Origin: Lineolata rhizophorae
Lineage: Eukaryota > Ascomycota > Dothideomycetes > Lineolatales > Lineolataceae
NCBI GenBank assembly: GCA_010093515.1
Contig: MU001679.1
Coordinates: 753,859-817,858, forward strand
Reading direction: 5' to 3'
DNA: 64,000 nt
Shown here piece after piece: positions 24,149 through 35,171 of this stretch. A program made the position numbers and the translations under genes. How positions within the stretch are numbered: the first letter of the stretch is position 1; every line of letters starts with the position of its first letter. Below the pieces are notes generated by a model. It did not search any database. It saw only the letters and a program-made list of their open reading frames with translations, and was not told the DNA's origin.

Positions 24149-24574
24149 ATATAGACCTCGCCCGCTGGGTCGGCATGCAGCCTTAGGGGTACAAGAGGAA
24201 ATGAAGATATACAGTGGCGTAGCCGTGTATGAAGCCGGTGCAGGCGTATGTAGCCTATATGAATAGTATAGCCTTAGTTGGTCCGTAAAACCTTCGCACA
24301 GTTAGTAAACGTATGGAGAAGTCGTGCCATTATTCGCCTAGTGCGGTGACACCATTCGTGGACAAATGTCTCTTAGAGAAGTGTGTGGTGGAGCCGCCTG
24401 CGTGCCTGTCCGCGGCGAGAGATCTATATCGATAACGAGTCATGCAGGTCATTTGCAAAAGCGTTCTCCAACCTAGTTTTCTGTACTTTTCGGCTGCATT
24501 CTATGTCACCCACTTTACCCCAACCACGGCTTCGTTCACGGCGAGCGCAAGCATTTTTGGCTTCATCTATTCAG
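24149..24574. other. Upstream region of SKI2
   Basis: Mixed sequence probably containing the SKI2 promoter and leader. Upstream in-frame ATG codons exist (one near 24503), but the residues they add are not conserved-looking. A few hundred bases next to the LTR relic could be residual transposon sequence. Confidence 0.45.
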
Positions 24575-27500
24575 ATGGAGGCCGAAGATCTCGCCAAGGC
24601 CCTTGAGAGGGTCAAGCTAGGAGCAGAGAACATCTCGTCGGCAAAGCCTGGTTGGATCGACTCAATCCTCACGGAACCACGTCCGCGAAAGCGCACGCGA
24701 CGCTCCAAAGAGCAGCTGAAGCATGGACTTGAAAAGGAATTTCTCACGCCGTCGACATCGTTTAACACGTCTTGGTTGAACAAGCTTCAACAGAGATGGG
24801 AGAGCCCGCCTATTTACACCGATCTCCTCACACTCGCGCCCACGCAAACGAGGACCATCATCCGCTTCAGCCGCGAAGGGCTCGAAGGCCGCGTCACCGG
24901 CTATAAGGAGATCACCGTACCGGCCAACAGTGCGACGGCAAAGAATTCGACATCGCTGCTGAGGAAGCCGGCGAATCGCGCGGATTTTGTTCGTGGCGGC
25001 TCCGGCTACTTCCCGTTTGCACCGGGCGGCTTGGATGGAGTGGAAGCGGTAGCTGCTCTTGAGGATGAAGCAATCATTAGGCAGGAGAATGAAAAGGTGA
25101 AAAATACAGAGGGACTTAACAGGATTATCTCCTTTGGTGTCGAAGGCGGACTACTTGAGGTACCCCCAGGATTCAAGAGAGGGCTTGACCCCAATGCCAA
25201 GGCAATTGTTGAAGAACGAACGGCGGAGGAAGTCCAAAAAGCCCTTGAGGAAGAATCTGAGCCCGTCCCAGAGAGTGCGAGGGTTGACAGGCTGCTTAAT
25301 GATGAGAAGCCTGTTGCTTCCGACGACGAAAGCGAGGAGAGCGATGAGATTGATGATTTGTTGCCCGTGGAATATCCCGCACTTGCGCCTCGAGGATCAC
25401 TACTCCAAACATCTAATCGACGTAGCGGTCGGGAGTGGGCTCATATGGTCGATGTTAATCGCGAAATCACCAACTTCAGAGAACTTGTTCCAGATATGGC
25501 TCGCGAATGGCCGTTCGAACTTGATACTTTCCAGAAAGAAGCAGTTTATCACTTGGAAAACGGAGACTCTGTGTTCGTCGCCGCTCATACGTCGGCTGGT
25601 AAAACGGTAGTAGCTGAGTATGCTATCGCGCTCGCAGCGAAGCACATGACAAAAGCTATCTACACTTCGCCTATCAAAGCTCTCAGCAACCAAAAATTTC
25701 GTGACTTTCGCAATACGTTCGACGACGTCGGTATCCTAACGGGCGATGTTCAAATTCACGCCGAAGCCAGCTGCTTGATCATGACCACCGAAATCCTACG
25801 AAGTATGCTCTATCGTGGCGCAGACCTGATTCGAGACGTGGAATTCGTCATTTTTGACGAGGTCCACTATGTTAACGACCTCGAACGCGGTGTAGTCTGG
25901 GAAGAAGTCATCATCATGCTTCCTGAACACGTTACGTTGATACTTCTATCTGCGACTGTTCCCAATACCAGAGAGTTCGCATCTTGGGTTGGTCGCACAA
26001 AAAAGAAGGATATCTACGTTATTTCGACCCCGAAGCGCCCAGTCCCGCTCGAACATTACCTGTGGACAAACAAACAAATGTTCAAAATCGTCAATTCGGA
26101 GAAGCAGTTTCTCGAAGCTGGTTGGAAGGCAGCGAATGATAATCTAACGGGAAAGGACAAAGCCACTGCCAAAAAATCGGATGAGCCGGCGCGAGGGGGA
26201 GCTCAAGGAGGGACTACACGTGGCCAACAGCAGCGTGGTGGAAGGGGTGGTGCCGGTCAGCAGAGGGGAGGGCCTCACCAACGCGGAGGTGGCCCACTAG
26301 CTCATCGTGGGAGAGGCAATATTGCTCGTACCGGTCGAGGTGGTGGACGCACAACAGCCGCGCAGGACCGGAACATATGGGTCCACTTGACCCAGCACCT
26401 TCGCAAGCAGGACCTGTTACCTACATGCATCTTCGTGTTCTCGAAGAAACGGTGCGAGGAGAATGCAGATGCATTGTCCAACCAGGATTACTGTACGGCC
26501 AAGGAAAAAAGCGCTGTCCACATGACAATAGAGAAGTCAATTGCCCGCCTAAAGCCAGAGGACCGGGTTCTTCCCCAGATTCGTCGGCTCAAGGAGCTAT
26601 TGAGCCGAGGGATCGCCGTCCACCATGGTGGGATGCTTCCAATTGTGAAGGAAGTGGTGGAGATCCTATTTGCTAGGACGCTTGTGAAAGTGCTCTTTGC
26701 CACGGAAACTTTTGCCATGGGGCTGAACCTCCCAACGAGAACAGTCGTATTCTCCGGCTTCCGAAAACACGACGGCAAGGGTTTCCGGGACCTCTTACCC
26801 GGGGAGTACACTCAGATGGCGGGTCGAGCGGGTCGACGCGGCCTAGATTCCGTGGGCACTGTCATTATCGTTTCTCCCGGGGCAGAGGAAGCACCACCTG
26901 CAGCTCGGCTTAAGCAGATGATGTTGGGCGACCCCACAAAGCTGCGCTCGCAATTCAGATTAACCTACAACATGATACTAAACCTTCTTCGGGTCGAAGC
27001 GCTCAAGATCGAGGAGATGATCAAGCGGAGCTTCAGTGAGAACGCCACTCAAGCATTGCTGCCCGAGCACGAGAAGGCAGTTCAGCTCTCCGAAGCCGAT
27101 CTCGAGAAGATCAAGCGCGAGCCATGTGACATTTGTGACGTTGACCTTGAGCAATGCCACCAATCATGCATGAAATATGAACGGCTGACCGTCGAGCTAC
27201 ACTCTGCCGTTCTAGCCTCTCCGGCCGGGCGACGCATGTTTGCCCCCAAGCGTATGGTTGTATACAAGAAGGCAAGGGTCCTCGTCTCTTGGCATGCACG
27301 TATGATCGCCTTACTGACTAGTCCTAGGAGGGTATTCGAACCGTGGGTATGATTCTCCGCGAAGGTATCATGAGAGGCCCCGATGCGTCCTTACTAGTGC
27401 TCGAAATTAGCACTCGTAAAAAACGCCAGCCATGCGACACCTTACCATACATAGCACGATTTGCGCACCTTTTTGCGCCGCTGTCGAGCGACTTATCGGA

Positions 27501-28730
27501 CCTCTCGCTGAGGGTCGGCTTGGTCATGCTTCGGGATGTAGAGTGCCTCACGCAGATGGTGTTCAAGGTCCAGACACCTCAAAACATCATAAGCGATCCT
27601 AACAGTCAAGGTATTGTGACAACTGCTCCGACTAAGAACAGTCGCTTGGAGTGCGCGCTAACTAAACGCACAGATGCAAAGAAGTTTGCGGAAACCCAAA
27701 TTGCTCCACTCTTCCGTTCGTGGGATTTCGATGAGTGGGATGAACTGGATTGGTCGCGGATCAAGGATCTTTCGTTCCGCAATATACTGGATGAACGGAA
27801 GAAAGAGGCCGACATGGCCGAACAATGCCAGTGCATCCGGTGTCCGAAATTCCTCCAGCACGTGAGTCACCTCTCTCCCCCCTGGAATCAAAATTTGGAT
27901 TTTTTTTTTCTTTCGCCAATGTCTAGGGGAAGAGCAATTTTGCTAAACTTTGATTTGTCCCTAGTTCACAATGGAACACGACCAATGGTTGATTAAGAAA
28001 AACATCGCGCAGCTGCGCCAAATGATGTCAGATCAAAACTTGCAGCTTCTACCAGATTACAACCAACGCATCGCTGTGCTCAAAGATCTCGGATTTATTG
28101 ACGACAAATCCAGGGTCGAGCTGAAGGGTAAAGTGGCATGCGAGGTGAGTTTAAAAGCACATGGCTGGGAAACACGTGGCGTGATGCTTGGCGCTTTTGG
28201 GAATTCTTGAGCTAACATAACTTCTCTAGATCCACTCTGCTGATGAACTTGTTCTCACCGAGCTCATTCTCGAGAACGTGCTGGCCGACTATGAACCCGA
28301 AGAGATAGCCGCTCTCTTGTCCGCATTCGTGTTCCAGGAGAAGACGGACGTAGCTCCCAGCCTGATACCGAGTTTGGAGCGAGGCGTTGCGACAATAATC
28401 GAAATATCGGAAAAGGTCAACCACTTGCAGACACTGCACCAAGTGATTCTTTCGGCGGACGATTCAAATGACTTCGTCAGCCGACCGCGCTTTGGCATGG
28501 TGGAGGTCGTGTATGAATGGGCGCGCGGCATGTCGTTCAATCGCATCACGGACTTGACAGACGTCATGGAAGGCACAATCGTGCGCGTCATCACGCGGCT
28601 GGACGAAACGTGTCGCGAGGTCAAGAATGCAGCACGGATTATAGGCGACCCGACGCTGTACACCAAGATGCAGACATGCCAGGAGCTCATCAAGAGGGAC
28701 ATTTGTGCTACGGCATCGCTGTACATGTGA
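24575..28730 (+). CDS. ski2: Ski2-type DEVH RNA helicase (exosome cofactor)
   Basis: ATP-dependent RNA helicase of the cytoplasmic Ski complex, which feeds mRNA 3'-5' into the exosome for turnover and quality control. Exons 24575-27271, 27328-27610, 27674-27861, 27965-28144, 28230-28730; product 1282 aa, normal for Ski2. Motifs: [22 protein letters not shown] near residue 55; Walker [15 protein letters not shown] near 337; FDEVHYVND near 428; LSATVPNT; motif [12 protein letters not shown] near 750. The C-terminal helical domain is complete ([37 protein letters not shown]). An Arg/Gly-rich stretch at about residues 537-594 interrupts the arch region. Intron 1 (27272-27327) has a GC donor (AAG|GCAAGG). 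Intron 2 (63 nt) is open in frame. The start at 24575 matches the expected N-terminus; an ATG near 24503 is a possible alternative. Confidence 0.95.
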
Positions 28731-29620
28731 GGTGGGCGCGCAAGCTGTCAATTGGGCGCCAGCTAAATACTTCGCGTTTCACCAACGCTGGTTCGGCACC
28801 TAGGAGGAGCCCGACTGGCATGTTGCCGAGATGCGCCTCTAGACGTTTCACGACTGTGACTTGCTGGCAACAATCTCCAAGGTGGGCGTCCTCAGACCGC
28901 CCGACCGGGGCTTTTATGCACTCCGTTGGTGTACGGAAGAGGGACACGTGCTGGGGTAACTAGTGCTCGCGCGTTCCTGGTGGAGGGTCGCAGCAGCAGC
29001 TTGTGTAGACTGGAGAATACGTAGCCGCACGATGATGTAGAAAGGAATATCTGTACTCCCGGCGACGCGCTGCAAAACTGGCGGAGATGATCGGTGAGCT
29101 GGGGGACTCGTTTCAAGCCACACATCGGGCTTTCGCTGGTGCCTGGAATGTGGCAGTGCGTGCGGATGCCACATGGCGTGGCTGCCGCATGCGGTACGTA
29201 CCGGCGTCTTGGCAAGCAGCAGGGCGGTCAGGGCCCGGAGAAAAGTGGGCGGTGGGCGACTTCTCTATTTGTGGCCAGGGACAGGACTCGGTGCGAGACC
29301 CCTCCACCAACATCACCACAATACCGCGTTGGTTTGTGTGGGCAATCCCTCCATTCTGGCCGCGCCTTCACTGGCCGCATCCACGGCTCGGCCGTTTGAC
29401 CTGCCTGTGCATCCTCTTTCCACCGTCGCCAGCTCTCTGCCACCTTTCCTGCTGCTCCCGAACCGCGGAGCGCGTCTTGGTTGTCAGGCACTCCCCGCCC
29501 CCACACACAAACGCCAAAACACGCCCGTTTTGTGCCGTTCCGCATCGTGACCCACGGGCTCACCGTCTCACGTCCACAAACTGCACCCCCGCAGCTGCCC
29601 GACCATAACCATCTTCCGAA
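28731..29620. other. Intergenic region SKI2/importin
   Basis: 890 bp between the SKI2 stop and the importin start codon, both on the plus strand. It should hold the SKI2 3' UTR and the importin promoter. The part from about 29400 is C-rich, typical of a fungal promoter or leader. No gene was found. Confidence 0.5.
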
Positions 29621-32600
29621 ATGGATGTTGCAGGCGTGCGCGACCGCATAAAGGGCACGCTTGACGCAAACGCCGACATCCGGCGTCAAGCAGAGATCGA
29701 CCTCAAATATGTATGACTCCCAGGGGGGGGTTTGGATTGTGCTGCAGAAGCAGCGCGACTCAAGGTATCTTTTAGCTCACAGCTAATATTGACGTCTTAC
29801 CGTGCAGGCCGAAGATCAGCGCGGCTTCCTTGACGCGTTGCTAAATGTACTCGAAGCGGAGCAAGAGCCCGGTGTGAGGCTTTCAAGTACGTGACATTTT
29901 GAGCTCTTCTCTTCCGCATCTACACTCATCTACGTTTAGTTTTGGAAAATGAGCTTCGGCCACGCATTTCCTAACCTGCTTCATAGCTGTCGTTTACCTC
30001 AAGAATCGCATCAATAAGGGCTGGGCGCCTGCCGAAGAGTTCTCCGTCGCGAAACCCATCCCGGAAGAAGAAAAGGCAGCTCTGCGTGGCCGGCTGATAC
30101 CTGTGCTGGCTGCATCGACCTCGCAAATTCGTGCCCAGTTGATACCCATGCTACAGAAGATTCTTTCCTACGACTTCCCCTCGCGATGGCCTGATTACCT
30201 TGATGGCACCCTCAACCTCCTAAACGCTGGCGATGCCAGCACCGTCTTCGCTGGCTTGCACTGCCTCCTCGCACTTTGCCGCGTCTATCGATTTAAGGCG
30301 AACGAAAACCGTGCGGACTTTGACAAGATCGTAGCGGTCGCATTTCCGCAACTTCTGAATATTGGCAATCGTTGCGTTGCGGAGGAGAACATCGAAGCGG
30401 GAGAGATGCTGAGGACGGTAATGAAGGCATACAAGCATGCCATATATGTGCGCTCTCCAATTTGCAACCTTTTACTGAGATGCGGGTTAGAGCATCCGCT
30501 AACGTTTAGTTTAGTTCGAGCTCCCGGTTCCGCTTCGTGATCAGCAAACCATGGTTGGCTGGTGTACTTTGTTCCTGAATGTCGTCGCCAAGGACGCCCC
30601 TCCCAGCGCGATGCCCGAAGACTTGGACGAGCGGGAGAAGAACCATTGGTGGAAGGCTAAGAAGTGGGCCTACGCGAATTTGAACCGACTGTTTGTCCGG
30701 TATGTCTTGTCGGATATTTATGTCTGTGTAAAGATGAAGTCCTTCGTTAACACCTCTTTCCTCAGCTACGGCAACCCTCAATCCCTTAGTAAGGGAAGCG
30801 GAGATGAATACAGCTCCATTGCCAAGAATTTCATCGATAACTTCGCGCCCGAAATCCTGAAGTCGTACCTCCGCCAAGTGGAGAAGTGGGTCGCCAAGAC
30901 GCAATGGATGAGCAAGCCGGCGCTCTCATACACGCTTGCATTCTTGGATGAATGCGTCAAACCGAAGTCGATGTGGAACCATCTCAAGCCGCATATGGAG
31001 ACCCTTATCTCGCATCTCGTCTTCCCGATCATGTGCCAGTCGGATGAAGACATTGAACTTTTCGAGGACGACCCACAGGAGTACCTCCATCGCAAGCTCA
31101 ATTTCTACGAAGAAGTCTCAGCGCCGGATGTCGCAGCGACAAACTTCCTCGTGACGCTTACCAAAAGCCGGAGAAAGCAGACCTTCACTGTACTCAACTT
31201 TGTCAACAGCATTGTCAACAAGTACGAGGCTGCACCAGATGACGAGAAGAGTCCAAGAGAGAAGGAGGGCGCTCTCCGTATGATTGGCACTCTCGCGCCT
31301 GTCATTCTTGGAAAGAAGAGCCCTATTGCCGATTCTGTGGAGTACTTCTTCGTTCGACACGTGTTCCCTGAATTCCGCAGCCCTCATGGCTTCTTGCGTG
31401 CCCGCGCCTGCGATACCCTAGAGAAGTTTGAGCAGTTGGAGAAGTTTGCTTTTAAGGACAGCAACAACCTAATCGTCATCTACCGCAACGTATTGGAGTC
31501 TATGGCCGATCCGGATCTCCCCGTGCGGGTTGAGGCTGCACTCGCGCTCCAGCCGCTTATCCGTCACGAGCCTATCCGCATAGCCATGCAGCAGAATATC
31601 CCCCAGATCATGCAACAGCTCCTGAAGTTGGCCAATGAAGTGGATGTGGATGCTCTTGCCAATGTAATGGAAGATTTCGTCGAGGTATTCGCACCGGAGT
31701 TGACGCCTTTCGCGGTAGCGCTTAGTGAGCAGCTCCGTGACACTTACTTACGCATTGTACGGGAGCTGCTAGAACGCAACCGTGAGAACAAGGACGATGA
31801 TGAACCGTACGGGGATTTCTTGGATGACAAGAGCATTACAGCTTTGGGTGTTCTACAGACAATTGGCACGCTAATCCTCACGCTGGAGAGCACGCCTGAT
31901 GTGTTGCTGCACTTGGAGACCATTCTGATGCCTGTCATTCAGATCACGTTGGAGAACAAGCTCTTTGATCTCTATAACGAGGTCTTTGAGATTGTCGACA
32001 GCTGCACCTTCGCCGCCAAGAGCATCAGCCCAACCATGTGGCACGCCTTCGAGCTTATTCATAGGACTTTTAAGTCTGGTGCGGAGCTCTATCTTGAGGA
32101 CATGCTTCCCGCTTTGGAGAACTTCGTCACTTATGGCACCAACATGCTCATTCACAACACTACGTACCTGGATGCCGTGGTGGACATGGTGCGAACCATC
32201 TTTCAGGACGATAAGGTTGGCGGTGTAGACCGCATCTGCGGCTGCAAGCTTGCGGAGACAACGATGCTCACCTTGCGGGGCCACATTGACAACTATGTCC
32301 CTGAGTTTGTGCAGCTGGCAATGGTTGCTCTGACAAACGATGATCCCAAGGTTAAGTCGTACCGCATACATCTCATGGAGATGGTCATCAATGCCATCTA
32401 CTACAACCCGCGTCTGACGCTGCACGTGCTCGAGGCCAACGGCTGGACCAACAAGTTCTTCAGTCTGTGGTTCTCCAACATGGATTCCTTCACCCGCGTA
32501 CACGACAAGAAACTCGCCATCGCAGCCATCACGAGCTTGCTCACACTTCAAGCGAGCGACGTGCCACCTAGCGTCCAGCAGGGATGGCCGCGACTGCTCC

Positions 32601-33252
32601 AGGGTATAGTTCGGTTGTTCCAGACGTTGCCCGCAGCCATGAAGAATCGCGAGGAGGCCACGAAGGAGGAAGATTTCAGCATTAGCAATGAGTATGATGA
32701 TGAAGAAGAGGAAGATTGGGCAGGTGAGGGTGATTGGAATGATGAAGGCGAAGAGGCCGAGGATGTCAAGGATGAGAGCGCTGCTTACCTTGACTTCTTG
32801 AATGAAGAAGTGAGTCGAGCCTCCCCGGTGCTAGCATGCTCTGGTTGTGTTAATCGCGTTTCGTATATGTAGGCCCAAAAGTTCAACACTGCAGCCGCTA
32901 CTGCCGATGACGATGACGAGCTTGAGGAGGAGAGCATCCTTGAAACTCCATTGGACAAGGTGGAGCCATATCAAATGTTCAAGCAAGCCCTAATGCGTAA
33001 GTACCGAAAGTTTCTAAGCCAACTTTATCTAGTTTCGAGTAATGCTAACCACTGCTGTCATAACCAACAGAACTCCAGCAGGAGCAGCCCCAGCTTTACG
33101 AGGACCTGACCAAGAACCTCAACCCGGAGGAACGCCAGGTTGTAGAGGCGGCTGTGCATCAAGCCGACGTCATTGCCATGCAAATTCAGCAGGCCCAGGC
33201 CCAAGCCCAGCAGGCCCAGCAGCAGGCGAACGGCAATTCGATCCCGCAATAA
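29621..33252 (+). CDS. sxm1: Importin-beta family nuclear transport receptor (Sxm1/Nmd5, importin-7/8 type)
   Basis: Karyopherin that carries cargo through nuclear pores in a Ran-dependent manner. Seven exons: 29621-29710, 29808-29886, 29987-30447, 30515-30699, 30766-32809, 32873-32996, 33071-33252; product 1054 aa, the usual size. The N-terminal importin-beta domain starts with RRQAEIDLKYAEDQRGFLDALL and leads into VYLKNRINKGW. The rest is HEAT-like helical repeats, including ETLISHLVFPIMCQSDEDIE and EDPQEYLHRKLNFYEE-like blocks typical of importin-7/8. A long acidic segment (DDEEEEDWAGEGDWNDEGEE, about residues 905-930) precedes the end, which reads PYQMFKQALMQLQQEQPQLYEDL and finishes in an Ala/Gln-rich tail. 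The 66-nt intron at 30700-30765 has no stop in frame, but removing it gives the conserved LFVRYGNPQ junction. Cargo is not inferable. Confidence 0.93.
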
Positions 33253-35171
33253 TTAAGGAAGGAAAAGCAATCATTCAGGCCAGGCGTCCGCTAGAGCTGG
33301 AGCTTAGAAAAGTCTCTTCATGGGGCTTATAGGTAGGTCTTCTTTCAAGTGATTCAGTGGCGTTCTCGTGTCCCATTAATTGAAGTGTTCTATTCCTCTT
33401 CTATTTCACTTTGTCATGTCCATTCTCGACTGCGTGTTTTGCTACCCCTTACTTCATGTGCTCCAGTGTTTCTATGCCAACTTCTGCCCTAGTCTCTTAT
33501 TTTTTTTTTTCTCATCTTACGCTCCTACTCTCCAGTTTCTCCCCAAACAAAGACAACACATTGCTCGTGCACCCGGCGAATGGGCTTTTCGTGCTGTTGC
33601 TGTTTGTACCTTATTTCAGAGACGGGGTGTTAAGAGATGAAGACGTTGTTCATGTGAAGGAGGATGGCGGATACAGCAAGTGGCGGCGTGGGCTATACCA
33701 GCGAGAGATGTTGAGGTGCACTCGGTGTTTGCCCTGGTCGTGGGAGGGTGTCAAGTTGGTTGGCTTGGCTTGATTTGGATCGACGTCGGTGTTGTGTCTT
33801 ATTGGTCTGTCTTTCGCTGCAGGCGCGTCCTCTGTAGATCAATTTGCGCAGGGCAAAGCGCGGAGGTGGAGAGTAGGCGTCGACAGCGAGTGGAATGGGG
33901 CTGCTTTCAATATGACTGGGTGCAGCGGTATTGTTAGAGCTAGGGAGGTGTTGAGTATGCTATTTATAAGTTCCTAGGGCAGCACTCTGTCCTTGGGGCT
34001 TGTACCACGAGCCAAGGTACCCAAATGCAAACTCTAAAGGCCGACCCTTTTTTTTTATTTGAAACTTGAGAGAATGCGCTAAAATCAAGTGAATCAACCT
34101 TGCTCGACCGAACTCTTAGTTGAAATTGCTGAAGTTCGGAGAACCGCTATGTGAGATAGCAAGTGCATTCTCCTGTTGACATATGGTTACTCACGGTCTC
34201 TAGAACAAGGTATGCTGAAGTGCTCTACCCACTAGACCTATAGGCGCTGTGTGATCAACAGCACTACTCCACTCTTCTCTACTTGGCAATTTGATGCCCT
34301 AGCAAATACAAATAGGGGAACTGCAAGCATGAGGTTTGCGCGAGACGAAGCGTGGTCCAGCGAGAATACTAGACTATGTTTAATTCAATCAACGTACATA
34401 CTGTACATATGGCCTAACTACAGCTCAATATAGTGGATAGCCAAAAGATCGCGTTCAAACTTAGACAACTCAAATAAAGCAAATACGGTTGGGGTTCTCA
34501 TCACGTTTTGTTTGTGAAGAAGTCGCAACAATAAAAGTAATTCCAGCGGATTTAAATAAACTCTTTATCTCTGCAAATTCCTTAATTGTTGAATTCGAAT
34601 TTCCTGTTCACGCCTCATCTTCCTTGCAACACGTGTAGTAATATGATAGTGTATTAAAAATTTAAGAGAACACCTCCGTGAATATAAATTTACAAACCAA
34701 AGAGTAGGAACTGGGCGCCGTTTTGCACGTGACTTGATTATGCTAGAAGCTATGAGCAAAACGATTACTATTATCTATTATTGAAAAAGATGCAAGAATA
34801 AAATTACAGTGAGCCTTTATAATAGTTCCCTTTTGCATATGCGAAATAACAATGCTAGCAGCTTGCTCACGTGCAATATGTCGTACGCCGGTCAAGGCCG
34901 CACGCTATTGCCAGCTACATAGTATCAAGCCACAGATCTACCCGTATCGATAACTTGCCTTGCTCTTGCGTATTTCGCCACTCTACACTCCGCGGTCTCA
35001 ATCGCAAGCGCAATCATTCTCTCCTCTTGCGGCTTGCTTTTTCTGTCTCCCTCGACAGCGAACGACAACCTTTCGAGAGCTATTTGGCGTTCAGTATCTC
35101 CTTGAGTTAATACTACCCAACGGTACTGCGCCACTTGCAGAGTTTGTTACCACGCTCTATCACTGTGCGAC
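33253..35171. other. AT-rich intergenic region
   Basis: 1.9 kb between the importin stop and the next gene. After the importin 3' UTR the sequence becomes AT-rich (about 34050-34860), unlike its neighbours, and contains a tRNA-like relic. Such AT-rich islands in a GC-rich genome may be decayed repeats. The last 250 bp are CT-rich, as expected for the promoter of the next gene. Confidence 0.5.
34183..34247 (-). pseudogene. Decayed tRNA-like sequence (Met-CAT-like)
   Basis: On the minus strand, GCGCCTA is followed by GGTCTAGTGGGTAGAGC, a good match to the D-arm/A-box of a tRNA. Next comes a stretch with CAGCATACC, compatible with a CAT anticodon loop, then GAGACCGTGAGT. The T-arm (no GTTCRANYC B-box) and the 3' acceptor strand that should pair with GCGCCTA are not present. 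It therefore looks like a non-functional fragment or an old tRNA-derived sequence. The assignment rests on the A-box resemblance. Confidence 0.3.
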
